Positions 28,330 to 36,980 of a DNA stretch of 64,000 nucleotides are shown piece after piece. The position numbers and the translations under genes were made by a program. Under the pieces are notes generated by a model, which searched no databases, was not told the origin of the DNA, and saw only the letters and a program-made list of their open reading frames with translations. How positions within the stretch are numbered: position 1 is the stretch's first letter; each line of letters opens with the position of its first letter. Origin of the DNA: Geodermatophilus saharensis. GTDB taxonomy: Bacteria > Actinomycetota > Actinomycetes > Mycobacteriales > Geodermatophilaceae. The stretch lies in NCBI RefSeq assembly GCF_900188205.1, contig NZ_FZOH01000002.1:682001-746000 (forward strand). Direction: 5' to 3'.

Positions 28330-30762
28330 CCCCCGCTCGCCGACCGTCCTCCGGCCGAGCCCGTCGGTCCACCTCTTCCAGCGCCGGCGGACGACGAGGC
28401 GGGCGGCCGGGGCCCACGGCGGGCGCCAGCGCTGCTGCGGCCGGCGCGCCAGCAGCGTGTTGAGCAGCAGACCGCGCCGGTCCAGGGCGAGGCGCAGCGG
28501 GAGGGCCCGCATCGCCGCGTCGACCACGGCGACCACCAGGTGCTCGCCCTTCGACGTGCTGCGGAGCCGGCCGATGAGGTCGTCGTCCCCGACCGTGCGC
28601 AGCGCCTGCCGCTCCTCCCGCCACGCGGCCGGGTCCCGGCCCAGCTCCGCGTGCACCGTGGCGGTCTGGACCCCGGCCAGCCAGTCGGCGAGCCGCGTGC
28701 GGGTCTCGTCGTCGTCGGGCGACAGCGCGCGCGCCAGGTGCGCCTGCGCGTCCAGCCGGCCGGCGGTCCAGTCCCAGGCGCGCCACTCGCGGAGGCCGAA
28801 GGCCGCGAAGTGCATCACCCGGGTGCCGTAGAGCTTCCGGTCCCCCCACCGCCGGGCGAGCCGCGCGTCCTCCTCCGACGTGTCCACGAAGGGGCTGTCG
28901 ACGTCCGGCCCGAGCCGCAGGAACCGGAACGGCGCGGTCCGCCGGAAGGCCCCGTAGGCGGTGAACGCCTGGGAGGCGACCTCCACGGCCAGGGCCGCGC
29001 GGACGACGTCGGCGGTGTCGAGGTCGCCGCCCACCGCGGAGGCGTATCCCCGGGCCGCCTGCTGCACGCAGTGGGCCAGCGCGGCGGGAGCCCGGAGGGC
29101 CTCGATGTGCTGCCGCGCCCAGGCGGCGCAGGCGACGTCCTCGGCCGGCGCGCCGGCGGCCTGCTCGACCAGCCGGGCGGACACGGCGTCCCGGACGGCC
29201 TCGACCCGGGTCAGGGCGGAGACGACCTCGCCGATCCCGTCGGTGCCCGGCTGCTCGCCCTGGGCGGCGCGGTCGCGGAGGTCGCCGGCGAGCAGGCGGC
29301 ACACGCGCTCGGCGGTGCCCAGGCCCCAGGCCCAGCCGCCGGGGCCGGGGGTCAGGCCGGTCCCGGGAGGGGGCACCCAGGGCAGGTCCTGCTCGAGCAG
29401 CCGGTCGAGGTCCACGGTGGTGGCCGGCGCGAGCACCACACCGCCGCCCTCGTTGGCCGAGGCCAGGGTGGTGCGGACGTCGAGCAGCCCCCCGACCGCC
29501 CGCGCCCGCCGGTACTGCTCCAGCAACCCGTCCGCCGCCCCCGTGGGCGCGGCCAGCTCGGCGCGCAGCAGGGTCTCCGGCCCGGCCTGGCGGGCGTCGG
29601 CACGCGCCAGCAGCTCGGCCGCGTCCTCCACGTCCGCGCGGACGTCCCCCTCCCGGGGGAAGCCGACGGCGGCACCGAGGACGCCCGTCCAGTCCGGGTG
29701 GTCGCCGGCGCCGTCCGGGATCTGCTCCCGGTGACCCGCCGGTGCGGCCCGGTCCAGGCCGGTCGAGGCCTGCCCGCGGGAGGGCACCACGTACACCAGC
29801 AGCCGCCGCACCGGCCCCGTGGCCGGACGGCGACCGATGGCGTCGAGCACCGGCTGGAAGGGCGCGTTGTCCAGGACGCCGCCGTCGACCAGCCAGCGGT
29901 CGCCGTCGCGCTCCACGGGCGCGGCGGGGAGGATCCGGCGCCGGGCGAGCTCGGGTCCCTCCCGCACCGGGGTGAAGGCCACCGGGAAGGACGCCGACGC
30001 CCGGGCGGCGGTGACCAGGGCGCTCTCGGCGTCGGGCCCGTCGAAGTCGTCGACGAGCGCCGGCTGCCACCACGAGGCGTCGGCGTCGCCGTCGCCGGGC
30101 CGGTAGACGACCCCGTCGTCCTCGGTGCGGCGGAAGCGGTACTGCCGCCGGTGGTCGGCGACGTCGAAGCGCTGGCCGAAGGAGTCGACGTGCGGCCGGG
30201 TGGCCGGGCCCAGGGCGGTCGCGGTGACGAACAGCGTCACGGGCCGGCCGCGGTGGCCGCCGGCGGCGCCCATCCCGGCGATCTCCTCGCGGACCGCCTC
30301 CCGGAAGAAGTCGCCGTCCAGGACGCTGGGCAGCGGGTCCTCCTCGCGGCGGCGCAGCAGGCGCCCCTCCTCGAGGCGGGCGCGGTCGTCCCAGACCCGG
30401 CGCAGCCGCGGGCCGCCGTCGCCGCCGGGCGGGTCCAGCGGGACCCCGCGGGCCACCGCCGTGGCCAGCAGGGTGCCGTTGAGGCCACCGGCGCTGGTGC
30501 CGGCGATGACGTCGACGACGACCTCCCCCACGTCGGCCCGGCGGCACAGGTCCACCCAGGCGTCGAACACCGCCCGGTCGTGCTCGGCCACGCCGCCGAC
30601 GCCGGCCTCGGACTCGCCGGCGGCGACCCGCGACGCCCGCCGGAGCAGGTCGATCTCGTGGGTGACGCCGCCCATCCACACCGCCAGGCTGACGCCGCCG
30701 TTGAGGACGAGGGCCAACCGGACCTCCTGCCGGGATCGGCCCGGAGCGCTGGACGGGGACAC
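28327..30762 (-). CDS. Patatin-like phospholipase (patatin-related protein, DUF3376 type)
   Basis: 811-residue protein. The N-terminal ~330 residues are a patatin lipase domain: oxyanion loop LVLNGGVSLAVWMGGV, nucleophile Ser in IAGTSAGGLNG, catalytic Asp in LVDGGVLDNAPF. The remaining ~480 residues match the layout of DUF3376 patatin-related proteins and have no known catalytic motif. There is no signal peptide, so it is predicted cytosolic and would act on membrane lipids from inside. GTG 30762 follows GAGGAGGAGG. It lies 44 bp after the S41 peptidase gene and is probably co-transcribed with it from the repeat-bearing promoter at 32.8 kb. Confidence 0.9.
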   Translation of the reverse strand: MSPSSAPGRSRQEVRLALVLNGGVSLAVWMGGVTHEIDLLRRASRVAAGESEAGVGGVAEHDRAVFDAWVDLCRRADVGEVVVDVIAGTSAGGLNGTLLATAVARGVPLDPPGGDGGPRLRRVWDDRARLEEGRLLRRREEDPLPSVLDGDFFREAVREEIAGMGAAGGHRGRPVTLFVTATALGPATRPHVDSFGQRFDVADHRRQYRFRRTEDDGVVYRPGDGDADASWWQPALVDDFDGPDAESALVTAARASASFPVAFTPVREGPELARRRILPAAPVERDGDRWLVDGGVLDNAPFQPVLDAIGRRPATGPVRRLLVYVVPSRGQASTGLDRAAPAGHREQIPDGAGDHPDWTGVLGAAVGFPREGDVRADVEDAAELLARADARQAGPETLLRAELAAPTGAADGLLEQYRRARAVGGLLDVRTTLASANEGGGVVLAPATTVDLDRLLEQDLPWVPPPGTGLTPGPGGWAWGLGTAERVCRLLAGDLRDRAAQGEQPGTDGIGEVVSALTRVEAVRDAVSARLVEQAAGAPAEDVACAAWARQHIEALRAPAALAHCVQQAARGYASAVGGDLDTADVVRAALAVEVASQAFTAYGAFRRTAPFRFLRLGPDVDSPFVDTSEEDARLARRWGDRKLYGTRVMHFAAFGLREWRAWDWTAGRLDAQAHLARALSPDDDETRTRLADWLAGVQTATVHAELGRDPAAWREERQALRTVGDDDLIGRLRSTSKGEHLVVAVVDAAMRALPLRLALDRRGLLLNTLLARRPQQRWRPPWAPAARLVVRRRWKRWTDGLGRRTVGERG

Positions 30763-30805
30763 GGCTGCCTCCTCCTCGTCGGGGTGCCGCGGCACGGCGG
30801 CGGCC

Positions 30806-32809
30806 TCAGACGCCGCGGGTCCGGGCGGCGACCAGGGCGCCGGCCGCGAACGCCTCGACGCGCACCGTCCGGGCGCCCGGGACGTCCTCGACCCGGATCG
30901 TCCGGTGCCCGTCGGCGGCGTCCGCGCTGGCCCGCGGCCGGTCGTCGACGTGCACGTCGAGCCGGTCGGCGCCGGCCACGTCGACCTCGAGCGTGAGCGT
31001 GCCACCGGACAGGGACGCGGACACGTCCAGGCGGCGCCGCGGCATGCCCGCGAGCACCCGGCCGGCGTGCTCCAGCAGGTCGAGGTTGCCCTCGAGCACG
31101 TCGCGGCGGGTCATCTCGTGCCGCTCGTCCGGGGTGATGCCCAGGTCCTCGACCGGCGTCCCGGCCAGCGCCCCCACCCGCAGCGTGCGGCGCATCGACA
31201 CCCGCATGTCCGCCCCGTTGGGGAGCGCGACGTACGGGCTGTCCGGGTCGGGCACCGGCTCCTTGAGCAGCCGCGCGAGCAGCCCGTGGGTCCACACGTT
31301 GGCCCCGCCGGCGCCGGTGTTGTCGTCGACGCCGAGCACCTTGCCGATCGCGTGGTCCTGGAAGCCCGCGGCGAAGATGTCGGTGGCCGAGTAGCAGCGG
31401 GCGTCGGTGACGAGGACGACCGGGCCGAAGTAGCGCTGGCCCGTGGCGTTCGCCTCGTCCCCGGGGGTGATCGGGAACGCCGAGGAGAAGATCGAGCCCG
31501 TCTGCACGGCCTGCTCCATGGACCGCAGCCACGGCCCGAGGTCGATGCCGATCGGGTTGGTCGCGTGCTGGCGCACGACGGCCAGGTTCAGGGGGGTGCA
31601 GAGGAACTGCACCGGCTCCGGGGTGATCCGCCGCGGCGTGAGGGTCTGCAGGAGGAACTCGCTGGCGAAGATGTGCCCGCCGCCGTTGCCGCGCACGTCC
31701 AGGATCAGCCCGTCCTGCGGCAGCAGCTCCACCAGGCGGACGAACTCGGCGAGGAAGGCGTGCGGGTCCGGGACGGCGAACCGGAAGACCCGCAGGTGGC
31801 CGAAGGTGCCCGAACCGGTGACCACGCTGCGCGCCTTGAACACCAGCGGCATCGACGTCGGCACGTCGGCCCCGGGGGCGGCCGGCTGCGTGGACAGGTC
31901 GACGTCGGCCGCGCCGAGCTGCTGCTCGACCGCCCGGGGGGCGTAGAGCAGCGCCTGCGCGCGCCCCACCTCGTCGGTCAGCAGGTCCAGGCCCTGGGAG
32001 GCGGCGGCCGTGCTGACGGCGCCGGCGTCGGCCATCGGCGGCACGTTGGGCGCCACCAGCCACGGCACCCGGAACTCCCGGCGCACCCCGTCGGCGTCGA
32101 GGTAGGTGACCGTCACCCACTCCTCGTCCGGCGGCAGGTGCAGCTTCAGCGGCCGGATGGTCAGCGACTCGACGCCGCGGGCGAGGCGGGCCGCGCGGTT
32201 GCTGCCGGCGAACCGGTCGGCGGCGACCGCCACCGCCCGCTCGATCGGGACACCGTTCCAGTGGAGGACCTCCACACCCACCCGGAACGTCGGGTCGCTG
32301 ACGCCGGAGGCGGTCTTGCTGACGATGTACCTCCGCGCCGTCCCCTCGACGCACCGCTCGACCTGGAACGGCAGGTAGGCGACCTGGCCGGCGAAGGGCT
32401 CCGGCAGCAGGTAGTTGGTGTGCAGGTCGCGGACCGAGTGGAAGACCTCCGACAGCTCGGCGTGGAAGGCCCGCTCCGGGTCCATCGTGGCATCGGTCTG
32501 CTGTCCCAGCCGCGCCCGCAGCAGGCGCAGCCGCTGCACCGGGTTCACCGCGTGCATCGCCGTCTTCAGCGGCAGGTGGACGTAGTTGTCCTCCATGAGG
32601 ACCAGCGCCTGGTCGACCAGCACGACCCGGTCGGCGTGGGTCAGCGTCCCGGCCGTCGCGACGAACTCGTGCAGCGGCACCGAGCCCGCCAGGGCGGCGT
32701 CGCCGGTACCGACCTGGATCGTCAGCTCGACCGGCAGGGAGTCGTCAGCGACCGCGTCGTCCATGGCCTGTCGCGGCTGCAGGACGGTCACGCGGGAGGT
32801 CTGGGTCAT
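30806..32809 (-). CDS. S41 family (C-terminal processing/TSP) peptidase
   Basis: 667 residues. The N-terminal helical region (~1-130) includes VFHSVRDLHTNYLLPEPF, a typical TSPc entry. A PDZ-like part follows (VGVEVLHWNGVPIERAV). The catalytic S41 domain has LILDVRGNGGGH and the Ser nucleophile in ARCYSATDIFAAGFQ with VLGVDDNTGAGG after it. No signal peptide or membrane segment, unusual for a family often exported. ATG 32809 lies 7 nt after a -10-like TAGACC, so the mRNA may be leaderless. First gene of an operon with the patatin gene. Confidence 0.88.
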   Translation of the reverse strand: MTQTSRVTVLQPRQAMDDAVADDSLPVELTIQVGTGDAALAGSVPLHEFVATAGTLTHADRVVLVDQALVLMEDNYVHLPLKTAMHAVNPVQRLRLLRARLGQQTDATMDPERAFHAELSEVFHSVRDLHTNYLLPEPFAGQVAYLPFQVERCVEGTARRYIVSKTASGVSDPTFRVGVEVLHWNGVPIERAVAVAADRFAGSNRAARLARGVESLTIRPLKLHLPPDEEWVTVTYLDADGVRREFRVPWLVAPNVPPMADAGAVSTAAASQGLDLLTDEVGRAQALLYAPRAVEQQLGAADVDLSTQPAAPGADVPTSMPLVFKARSVVTGSGTFGHLRVFRFAVPDPHAFLAEFVRLVELLPQDGLILDVRGNGGGHIFASEFLLQTLTPRRITPEPVQFLCTPLNLAVVRQHATNPIGIDLGPWLRSMEQAVQTGSIFSSAFPITPGDEANATGQRYFGPVVLVTDARCYSATDIFAAGFQDHAIGKVLGVDDNTGAGGANVWTHGLLARLLKEPVPDPDSPYVALPNGADMRVSMRRTLRVGALAGTPVEDLGITPDERHEMTRRDVLEGNLDLLEHAGRVLAGMPRRRLDVSASLSGGTLTLEVDVAGADRLDVHVDDRPRASADAADGHRTIRVEDVPGARTVRVEAFAAGALVAARTRGV

Positions 32810-32816
32810 GGGCCGA

Positions 32817-32873
32817 GGTCTAGCGGCCGGGCGTCACCGTCGCGTCACCACCGCGTCCCACGGCCGCGTCACC
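32817..32873 (-). promoter_or_regulatory. Activator-type heptamer repeats and -10 for the S41-patatin operon
   Basis: Read toward the minus-strand gene, heptamers GGTGACG (32873-32867), TGGGACG (32860-32854), GGTGACG (32849-32843) and GGTGACG (32838-32832) are spaced 13, 11 and 11 bp. The last is followed by 9 nt and TAGACC (32822-32817), then 7 nt and the ATG. This is the layout of SARP/OmpR-type activator sites. Confidence 0.65.
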
Positions 32874-32976
32874 ACCGGACCGGCCTCCGCCCGCGCCGTC
32901 CGGGACCTCGTCGGGTCCGCCGGTCCCAGGAGCCCGTCCCGGTGGACGCCGGCATGCGCTGCGTCACCTCGGTGGC

Positions 32977-33033
32977 GGTGATGCGGTGGTGACGCCGCGG
33001 TGACGACCTGCGGTGACCATCGTTCCACAGGGT
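32977..33033 (+). promoter_or_regulatory. Activator-type heptamer repeats before the M43 peptidase gene
   Basis: GGTGATG (32977), GGTGACG (32988), GGTGACG (32999) and GGTGACC (33012) are spaced 11, 11 and 13 bp on the plus strand. After the last come 9 nt and CAGGGT (33028-33033), a possible -10. The leader to the ATG at 33180 would be about 140 nt. A further CGTCACC at 32962 points the other way. Confidence 0.6.
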
Positions 33034-33179
33034 GCTGATCGGTCTGGCCGAACCGACCCCACCGTCGGCAGGGGACCCTCGTCGGCGCGGGAGCAGCGGC
33101 GTTCGGAACCGTCTCCCGACGCGTCAGGAGCCAGCGCCTCCCACCGACCCTCACCCACGGCAGCGCGAGGAGAGCCGTC

Positions 33180-34253
33180 ATGACAGAGTCCGACCGCCCG
33201 CGCCGGACCTGCGCGACCATGCCGCACCACTTCTACCTCGCCGACACCGATTCGGTGTACCGCGAGAACAGACGCGCCATCGAGACCACCACGAGAGCGG
33301 GTCGGGTGGCGACGCGCACGAGCGTCATCCGCATCCCCGTGGTGGTCCACGTCCTCCACCACACGGAGGCGGAGAACGTCGACCAGAGCCAGATCGACAG
33401 CCAGATCGCCGCCCTCAACCGTGACTACCGCCTGCTCAACCCGGACAGGAGTCAGATACCGGCGCCGTTCGGGGTGTTCGCCGCAGACGCCCTCGTGGAG
33501 TTCGCGCTGGCGGTCCGGGACCCACGGGGCGACCCCACGTCGGGGATCACCCGCACGTGGACCTCGAAGGAGACCTTCCCGTTCGACCCGTTCGACCCGC
33601 TGGCGACCGAGAAGCTGGACGCGATGATCAAGTTCGGCCAGTTCGGGAAGGCCGCGTGGCCCCGCGACTCCTACCTGAACATCTGGACCTGCACCATCGG
33701 TGGGGGGCTGCTCGGGTACGCCCAGTTCCCCGGCGGCCCCGCGGCGACGGACGGCGTGGTCATCAACAACACCGCGTTCGGCTCCGGTGGCATCGCCCAG
33801 GCGCCCTACGACCTCGGCCGGACGGCGGTGCACGAGGTGGGACACTGGCTGAACCTGTTGCACATCTGGGGCGACGACCGCGGCGGCTGCAGTGGCTCCG
33901 ACAACGTGGACGACACCCCCAACCAGGCCGACTCCAACGGGTCCGAGGTCCGGCTGTCCGACTTCCCGCACGTCACCTGCGACAACGGGCCGAACGGCGA
34001 CATGTTCGTGAACTACATGGACTACGTCGACGACGACACGATGCTCATGTTCACGAAGGGCCAGGTGCGGCGGATGAACGCGACCCTGGCCGGTCCACGG
34101 GCGTCGCTCGCGACCTCGACCGGACTGCTCCCGGTGACCACTCCTCGGCTCGAGGGCACCGCCGACGCCGGCGCCCTGTCGGCCGTCGGCGACGAACGGG
34201 GCACCCGTCCGACCCTGGAGTTCGACGGGGTCTCCTGGGTACCCGTCGACTGA
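33180..34253 (+). CDS. M43 family zinc metallopeptidase (pappalysin/cytophagalysin type)
   Basis: 357-residue metzincin. The zinc site is HEVGHWLNLLH: His218, Glu219 (catalytic), His222 and His228. The Met-turn is Met280 in NYMDYVDDD. Upstream are PVVVHVLHHTEAENV and LNIWTCTIGGGLLGYAQFP, typical of M43B enzymes. Cysteine pairs (C237, C267) suit an exported protein, yet the N-terminus has no signal peptide. ATG 33180 follows CGAGGAGAG. Codons rare in the neighbours (ATA, AGA, TTG) occur, hinting at acquisition. The next gene starts 2 nt after its stop and is probably a partner. Confidence 0.93.
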   Translation: MTESDRPRRTCATMPHHFYLADTDSVYRENRRAIETTTRAGRVATRTSVIRIPVVVHVLHHTEAENVDQSQIDSQIAALNRDYRLLNPDRSQIPAPFGVFAADALVEFALAVRDPRGDPTSGITRTWTSKETFPFDPFDPLATEKLDAMIKFGQFGKAAWPRDSYLNIWTCTIGGGLLGYAQFPGGPAATDGVVINNTAFGSGGIAQAPYDLGRTAVHEVGHWLNLLHIWGDDRGGCSGSDNVDDTPNQADSNGSEVRLSDFPHVTCDNGPNGDMFVNYMDYVDDDTMLMFTKGQVRRMNATLAGPRASLATSTGLLPVTTPRLEGTADAGALSAVGDERGTRPTLEFDGVSWVPVD

Positions 34254-34255
34254 CG

Positions 34256-34627
34256 GTGCACCGGCTCCGGGCGGGGAGGTTCACGTTGGGCGGACCGGTC
34301 GACACCCGCCTCCTGTGCCAGTCGTGGCTCCGGTCACCCCAGGAGGACTCCGACACCGAGGAGGTCTACCGGCCGGCCGGGTTCGCCTTCCCACGGCGGG
34401 AGCGCAGTCGGGCGGGCTACCGGTTCGACGCGGATGGCACGGTCAGACGCGTGGGCGCCGGGGCCACGGACGTGCCCGAGGTCACGACCGGGGTGTGGCA
34501 GGTCGACGACGAGGACCCGCAGGGGGTCCGCATCGTCGTCGGCGGCTCACCGCAGCTGCTGGAGATCGCCGACCTCACCCCGGATCGTCTCGCCATCCGG
34601 CGTCCGCCGTCCACGGACCCCGGGTGA
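34256..34627 (+). CDS. Hypothetical protein downstream of the M43 peptidase
   Basis: 123-residue protein of unknown function, starting at GTG 34256, 2 nt after the peptidase stop, with no separate ribosome site, so probably translationally coupled. It is beta-rich, with YRPAGFAFPRRERSRAGYRF, TGVWQVDDEDPQGVRIVVGG and LLEIADLTPDRLAIRR. That resembles small lipocalin-like or stress-response barrels that carry a GxW motif. No signal peptide. It could be an inhibitor or chaperone of the peptidase; this is only suggested by gene order. Confidence 0.7.
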   Translation: MHRLRAGRFTLGGPVDTRLLCQSWLRSPQEDSDTEEVYRPAGFAFPRRERSRAGYRFDADGTVRRVGAGATDVPEVTTGVWQVDDEDPQGVRIVVGGSPQLLEIADLTPDRLAIRRPPSTDPG

Positions 34628-34654
34628 GGGTCGGAGGGCTCGTGGTGCGCCCGG

Positions 34655-36379
34655 TCACGGCAGCGTGTCGAGCTCGGCGGCGAGGAACGCCACGTTCATC
34701 CGCAGGATCTCGAGCGCGAGGTCGAGGGAGACGGTGTCGATGCGGTCCCTCCCGGAGTGCTCGTTCTCGTTCGCCTGGTCGGCGCCTTCGATCGTGAGCA
34801 CCGCGGGGAGGCCCTCCTCGATGAAGGGCAGGTGGTCACTGCCCCAGGGGCTCAGCGACGTCTCCACGACCAGCCCCGTGTAGGTGGCGGCCGCCCGCGC
34901 CAGGCCGTCGATGACGGCCTGCGAGACGGCCGCACCCTCGAGCAGCACGCTGGCGGGTGTCCGGTTCAGGCACCCGATCATGTCCATGTTCACGACGGCG
35001 CGGAGGCGAGCCCGCTCGGCGGCGCCGAGCCCGGAGACGTGGTGGCGGCTGCCGAGCAGACCCTGCTCCTCGCCTCCGAACAGGATCAACCGCAGGTCCT
35101 CGGCGGCCGGGTGCTCGCGCAGCGCGTGGGCCACCTGCAGCACGCCCGCGCTCCCCGAGGCGTTGTCGTCCGCTCCGGGGGCGGGCACGTCCGGCCCTCC
35201 CCCGGCGTCGTGGTTGACCGAGTCGAGATGGGCGGTGGCCACCACCAGCCCCCTGCTGCCCGACCGCCGTCCTGGGCGGTCGGCGACGACGTTCAGGCCG
35301 GCGCCTCCGTCGACGGTGATCGCCTGCGTCCGCACCCCGTACCCCATGTCCTCGAGCCGACGGCCCACCCAGGCAGCCGCCTCGCGGTAGGAACCGGACG
35401 TCGAGTGCCGGGTCGGGTAGGAGACGAGGTGCCGCAGGTCGGCCTCGTACGACGCGCGGCTGACCCGGTCGACGAGCGCCTGGATCCACGGCAGGGGGGC
35501 GCCGCGGCCTCGGCCGCTCGGCGACGAGGTGAACACCACCTGCCGGTCGGCGAGGGGCCGGACGGCGAAGCGGGTCCCGGTCCGGTCGTCGAGGGCGGAC
35601 CGGCGCGAGGGGTCGACGGCGACGACCAGGAACCTGCCGTGGTCCAGGAGCACCGGCACGTCGGGGTGCGCCTTCTGGAACGAGCGGCCGCACTGGATCA
35701 CCAGACGCAGCTGGTCCCGCGGCACCTCCTGCTCTCGGCGGCGCGTCGCGCCGGCGTCGCGTGTCCCGCCGGTCCGGTCCGGCGGGTCGAGTGGGAAGAC
35801 GTCGTCGCCGAACCTCGCCCAGCCGTGGGCGTCGTCGCCGTCGACGGCCTGCACGGGCGCGGGCCCGGTCGCCGCGGGACGCGGCGAGGACGCGAAGCCG
35901 TGCACGATCGGGATCAGATCGGGAAGCGTCGTGATGTCACCCGACGCGCCCGGGCCGGGAGCGAGGTGCACGGCACGCATGCCGAGCGACCGGGCCGCCA
36001 GCACGTGGCCCTCGTTCTCGGTGACGAACAACGCGGACTGGAAGGGCAGGCCGGGACCGAACTTGTCCAACGCCGCTCGGAACACGCGCGGGTCCGGCTT
36101 GTGCACCCCGACCTCGGTGGAGAGGGTGACCCCCACGTCCACGGGCTCGAAGAAGGCGCGGATGCGGAGACGATCCAGGATGGCCAGGTAGCGCCGCCGG
36201 ATCGCCGGGATCTCGTCGGGGCCGCGCGGCACGTCGAAGTCGGACACGAGGCCCATCCCCACCGGCTGGTGCTCCTCGTCCCGGATCCGGCTGATGGCCG
36301 TCAACGTCTCCACGGCGCCGGGGAGCAACACGTCCTGGTGCTCGAGGGTGTCCCCCAGGTCGAACAGGACCACCTTCAT
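34655..36379 (-). CDS. HAD hydrolase-M28 peptidase fusion
   Basis: 574 residues. Residues ~1-190 form a HAD phosphatase-like domain: motif I LFDLGDTLEH (Asp7), motif III GVHKPDPRVFRAAL, then ENEGHVLAARSLGM. A linker with a beta-hairpin region (FLVVAVDPSRRSALDDRTG) follows. Residues ~335-574 are an M28 zinc aminopeptidase: His384 (TAHLDSVN), Asp405 (GADDN), Glu437/438 (FGGEEQG), Asp466 (NMDMIG) and His541 (NENEHSG). All metal ligands are present. No signal peptide. ATG 36379 follows GGAGGTCC and overlaps the preceding ORF stop (ATGA). I know no characterised protein of this architecture. Confidence 0.88.
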   Translation of the reverse strand: MKVVLFDLGDTLEHQDVLLPGAVETLTAISRIRDEEHQPVGMGLVSDFDVPRGPDEIPAIRRRYLAILDRLRIRAFFEPVDVGVTLSTEVGVHKPDPRVFRAALDKFGPGLPFQSALFVTENEGHVLAARSLGMRAVHLAPGPGASGDITTLPDLIPIVHGFASSPRPAATGPAPVQAVDGDDAHGWARFGDDVFPLDPPDRTGGTRDAGATRRREQEVPRDQLRLVIQCGRSFQKAHPDVPVLLDHGRFLVVAVDPSRRSALDDRTGTRFAVRPLADRQVVFTSSPSGRGRGAPLPWIQALVDRVSRASYEADLRHLVSYPTRHSTSGSYREAAAWVGRRLEDMGYGVRTQAITVDGGAGLNVVADRPGRRSGSRGLVVATAHLDSVNHDAGGGPDVPAPGADDNASGSAGVLQVAHALREHPAAEDLRLILFGGEEQGLLGSRHHVSGLGAAERARLRAVVNMDMIGCLNRTPASVLLEGAAVSQAVIDGLARAAATYTGLVVETSLSPWGSDHLPFIEEGLPAVLTIEGADQANENEHSGRDRIDTVSLDLALEILRMNVAFLAAELDTLP

Positions 36380-36923
36380 GGCAGGACCTCCGGGAGTCGT
36401 CCGCACGGCCGACGGGCACGAGCCGGCGGCGGGCGGGTCAGCCGGCTGCGACGTGCGACTGCCAGCAGCGACAGCGGGTTCGGGGTGGCGGGCTCGGTCG
36501 TCCCGCTGCCGCCACCGACGTCGCCGTGCGCCCCGACGAACCACCGCTGCTCGACCTCGGCCCGGTGGCCCGGGACGGGTCTCGGCACGTCGGTCCACAG
36601 CGTCGGCTCGAACTGCCCGCGGTGCTCGTCGACGGCGACCGCGTGGCAGGCGACGTCGACCAGCCCGCTGAGGTCCGTGTCGTGGAACCCGTAGCTGCGG
36701 CGGGTGAGGGAGCGGCCCGGGCCGGCGGGGATGCTGCTCACCGGTCTGCATCTCCCCGCAGTCCGGGGGCCGTCGTGTCGTGACAGCGCTCGACGACCCT
36801 CTCGGCGGACAGGTCCTCGGGGTCCAGCAGCCCGCACTCGGCGATCATCCCGGCGAGGCTGCGCGCGGTGGACGCGCCGCGGCTCCCCCGGGTCGCCGTC
36901 TCCCGTGCGTCGGCCTCCGTCAC
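36376..36923 (-). pseudogene. DUF2235 (Tle1-like lipase) gene, split and internally deleted
   Basis: Two overlapping ORFs carry consecutive pieces of one DUF2235 alpha/beta hydrolase. ORF 1 (GTG 36923 to 36738, 61 aa) has the nucleophile region [17 protein letters not shown] and [13 protein letters not shown] 2 (GTG 36741 to 36376, 121 aa) has [40 protein letters not shown] and the Asp-bearing VGAHGDVGGG. They overlap by GTGA. The N-terminal FDGT-type segment and the WDTVGALG region between them are missing. Each ORF may still be translated, but a working lipase is unlikely. First part of the operon that includes HAD-M28. Confidence 0.75.
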
Positions 36924-36980
36924 GGTCGCCCCCCCTCGGACCGGGGTCGTCACCCGACACGACCGTCGGCGTCCGCCCCG

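Noticed and set aside
32977..33018. Heptamer repeats as an origin or iteron array
   Set aside because: Iterons would be longer and accompany a rep gene; here they precede peptidase genes and keep fixed spacing to -10-like boxes.
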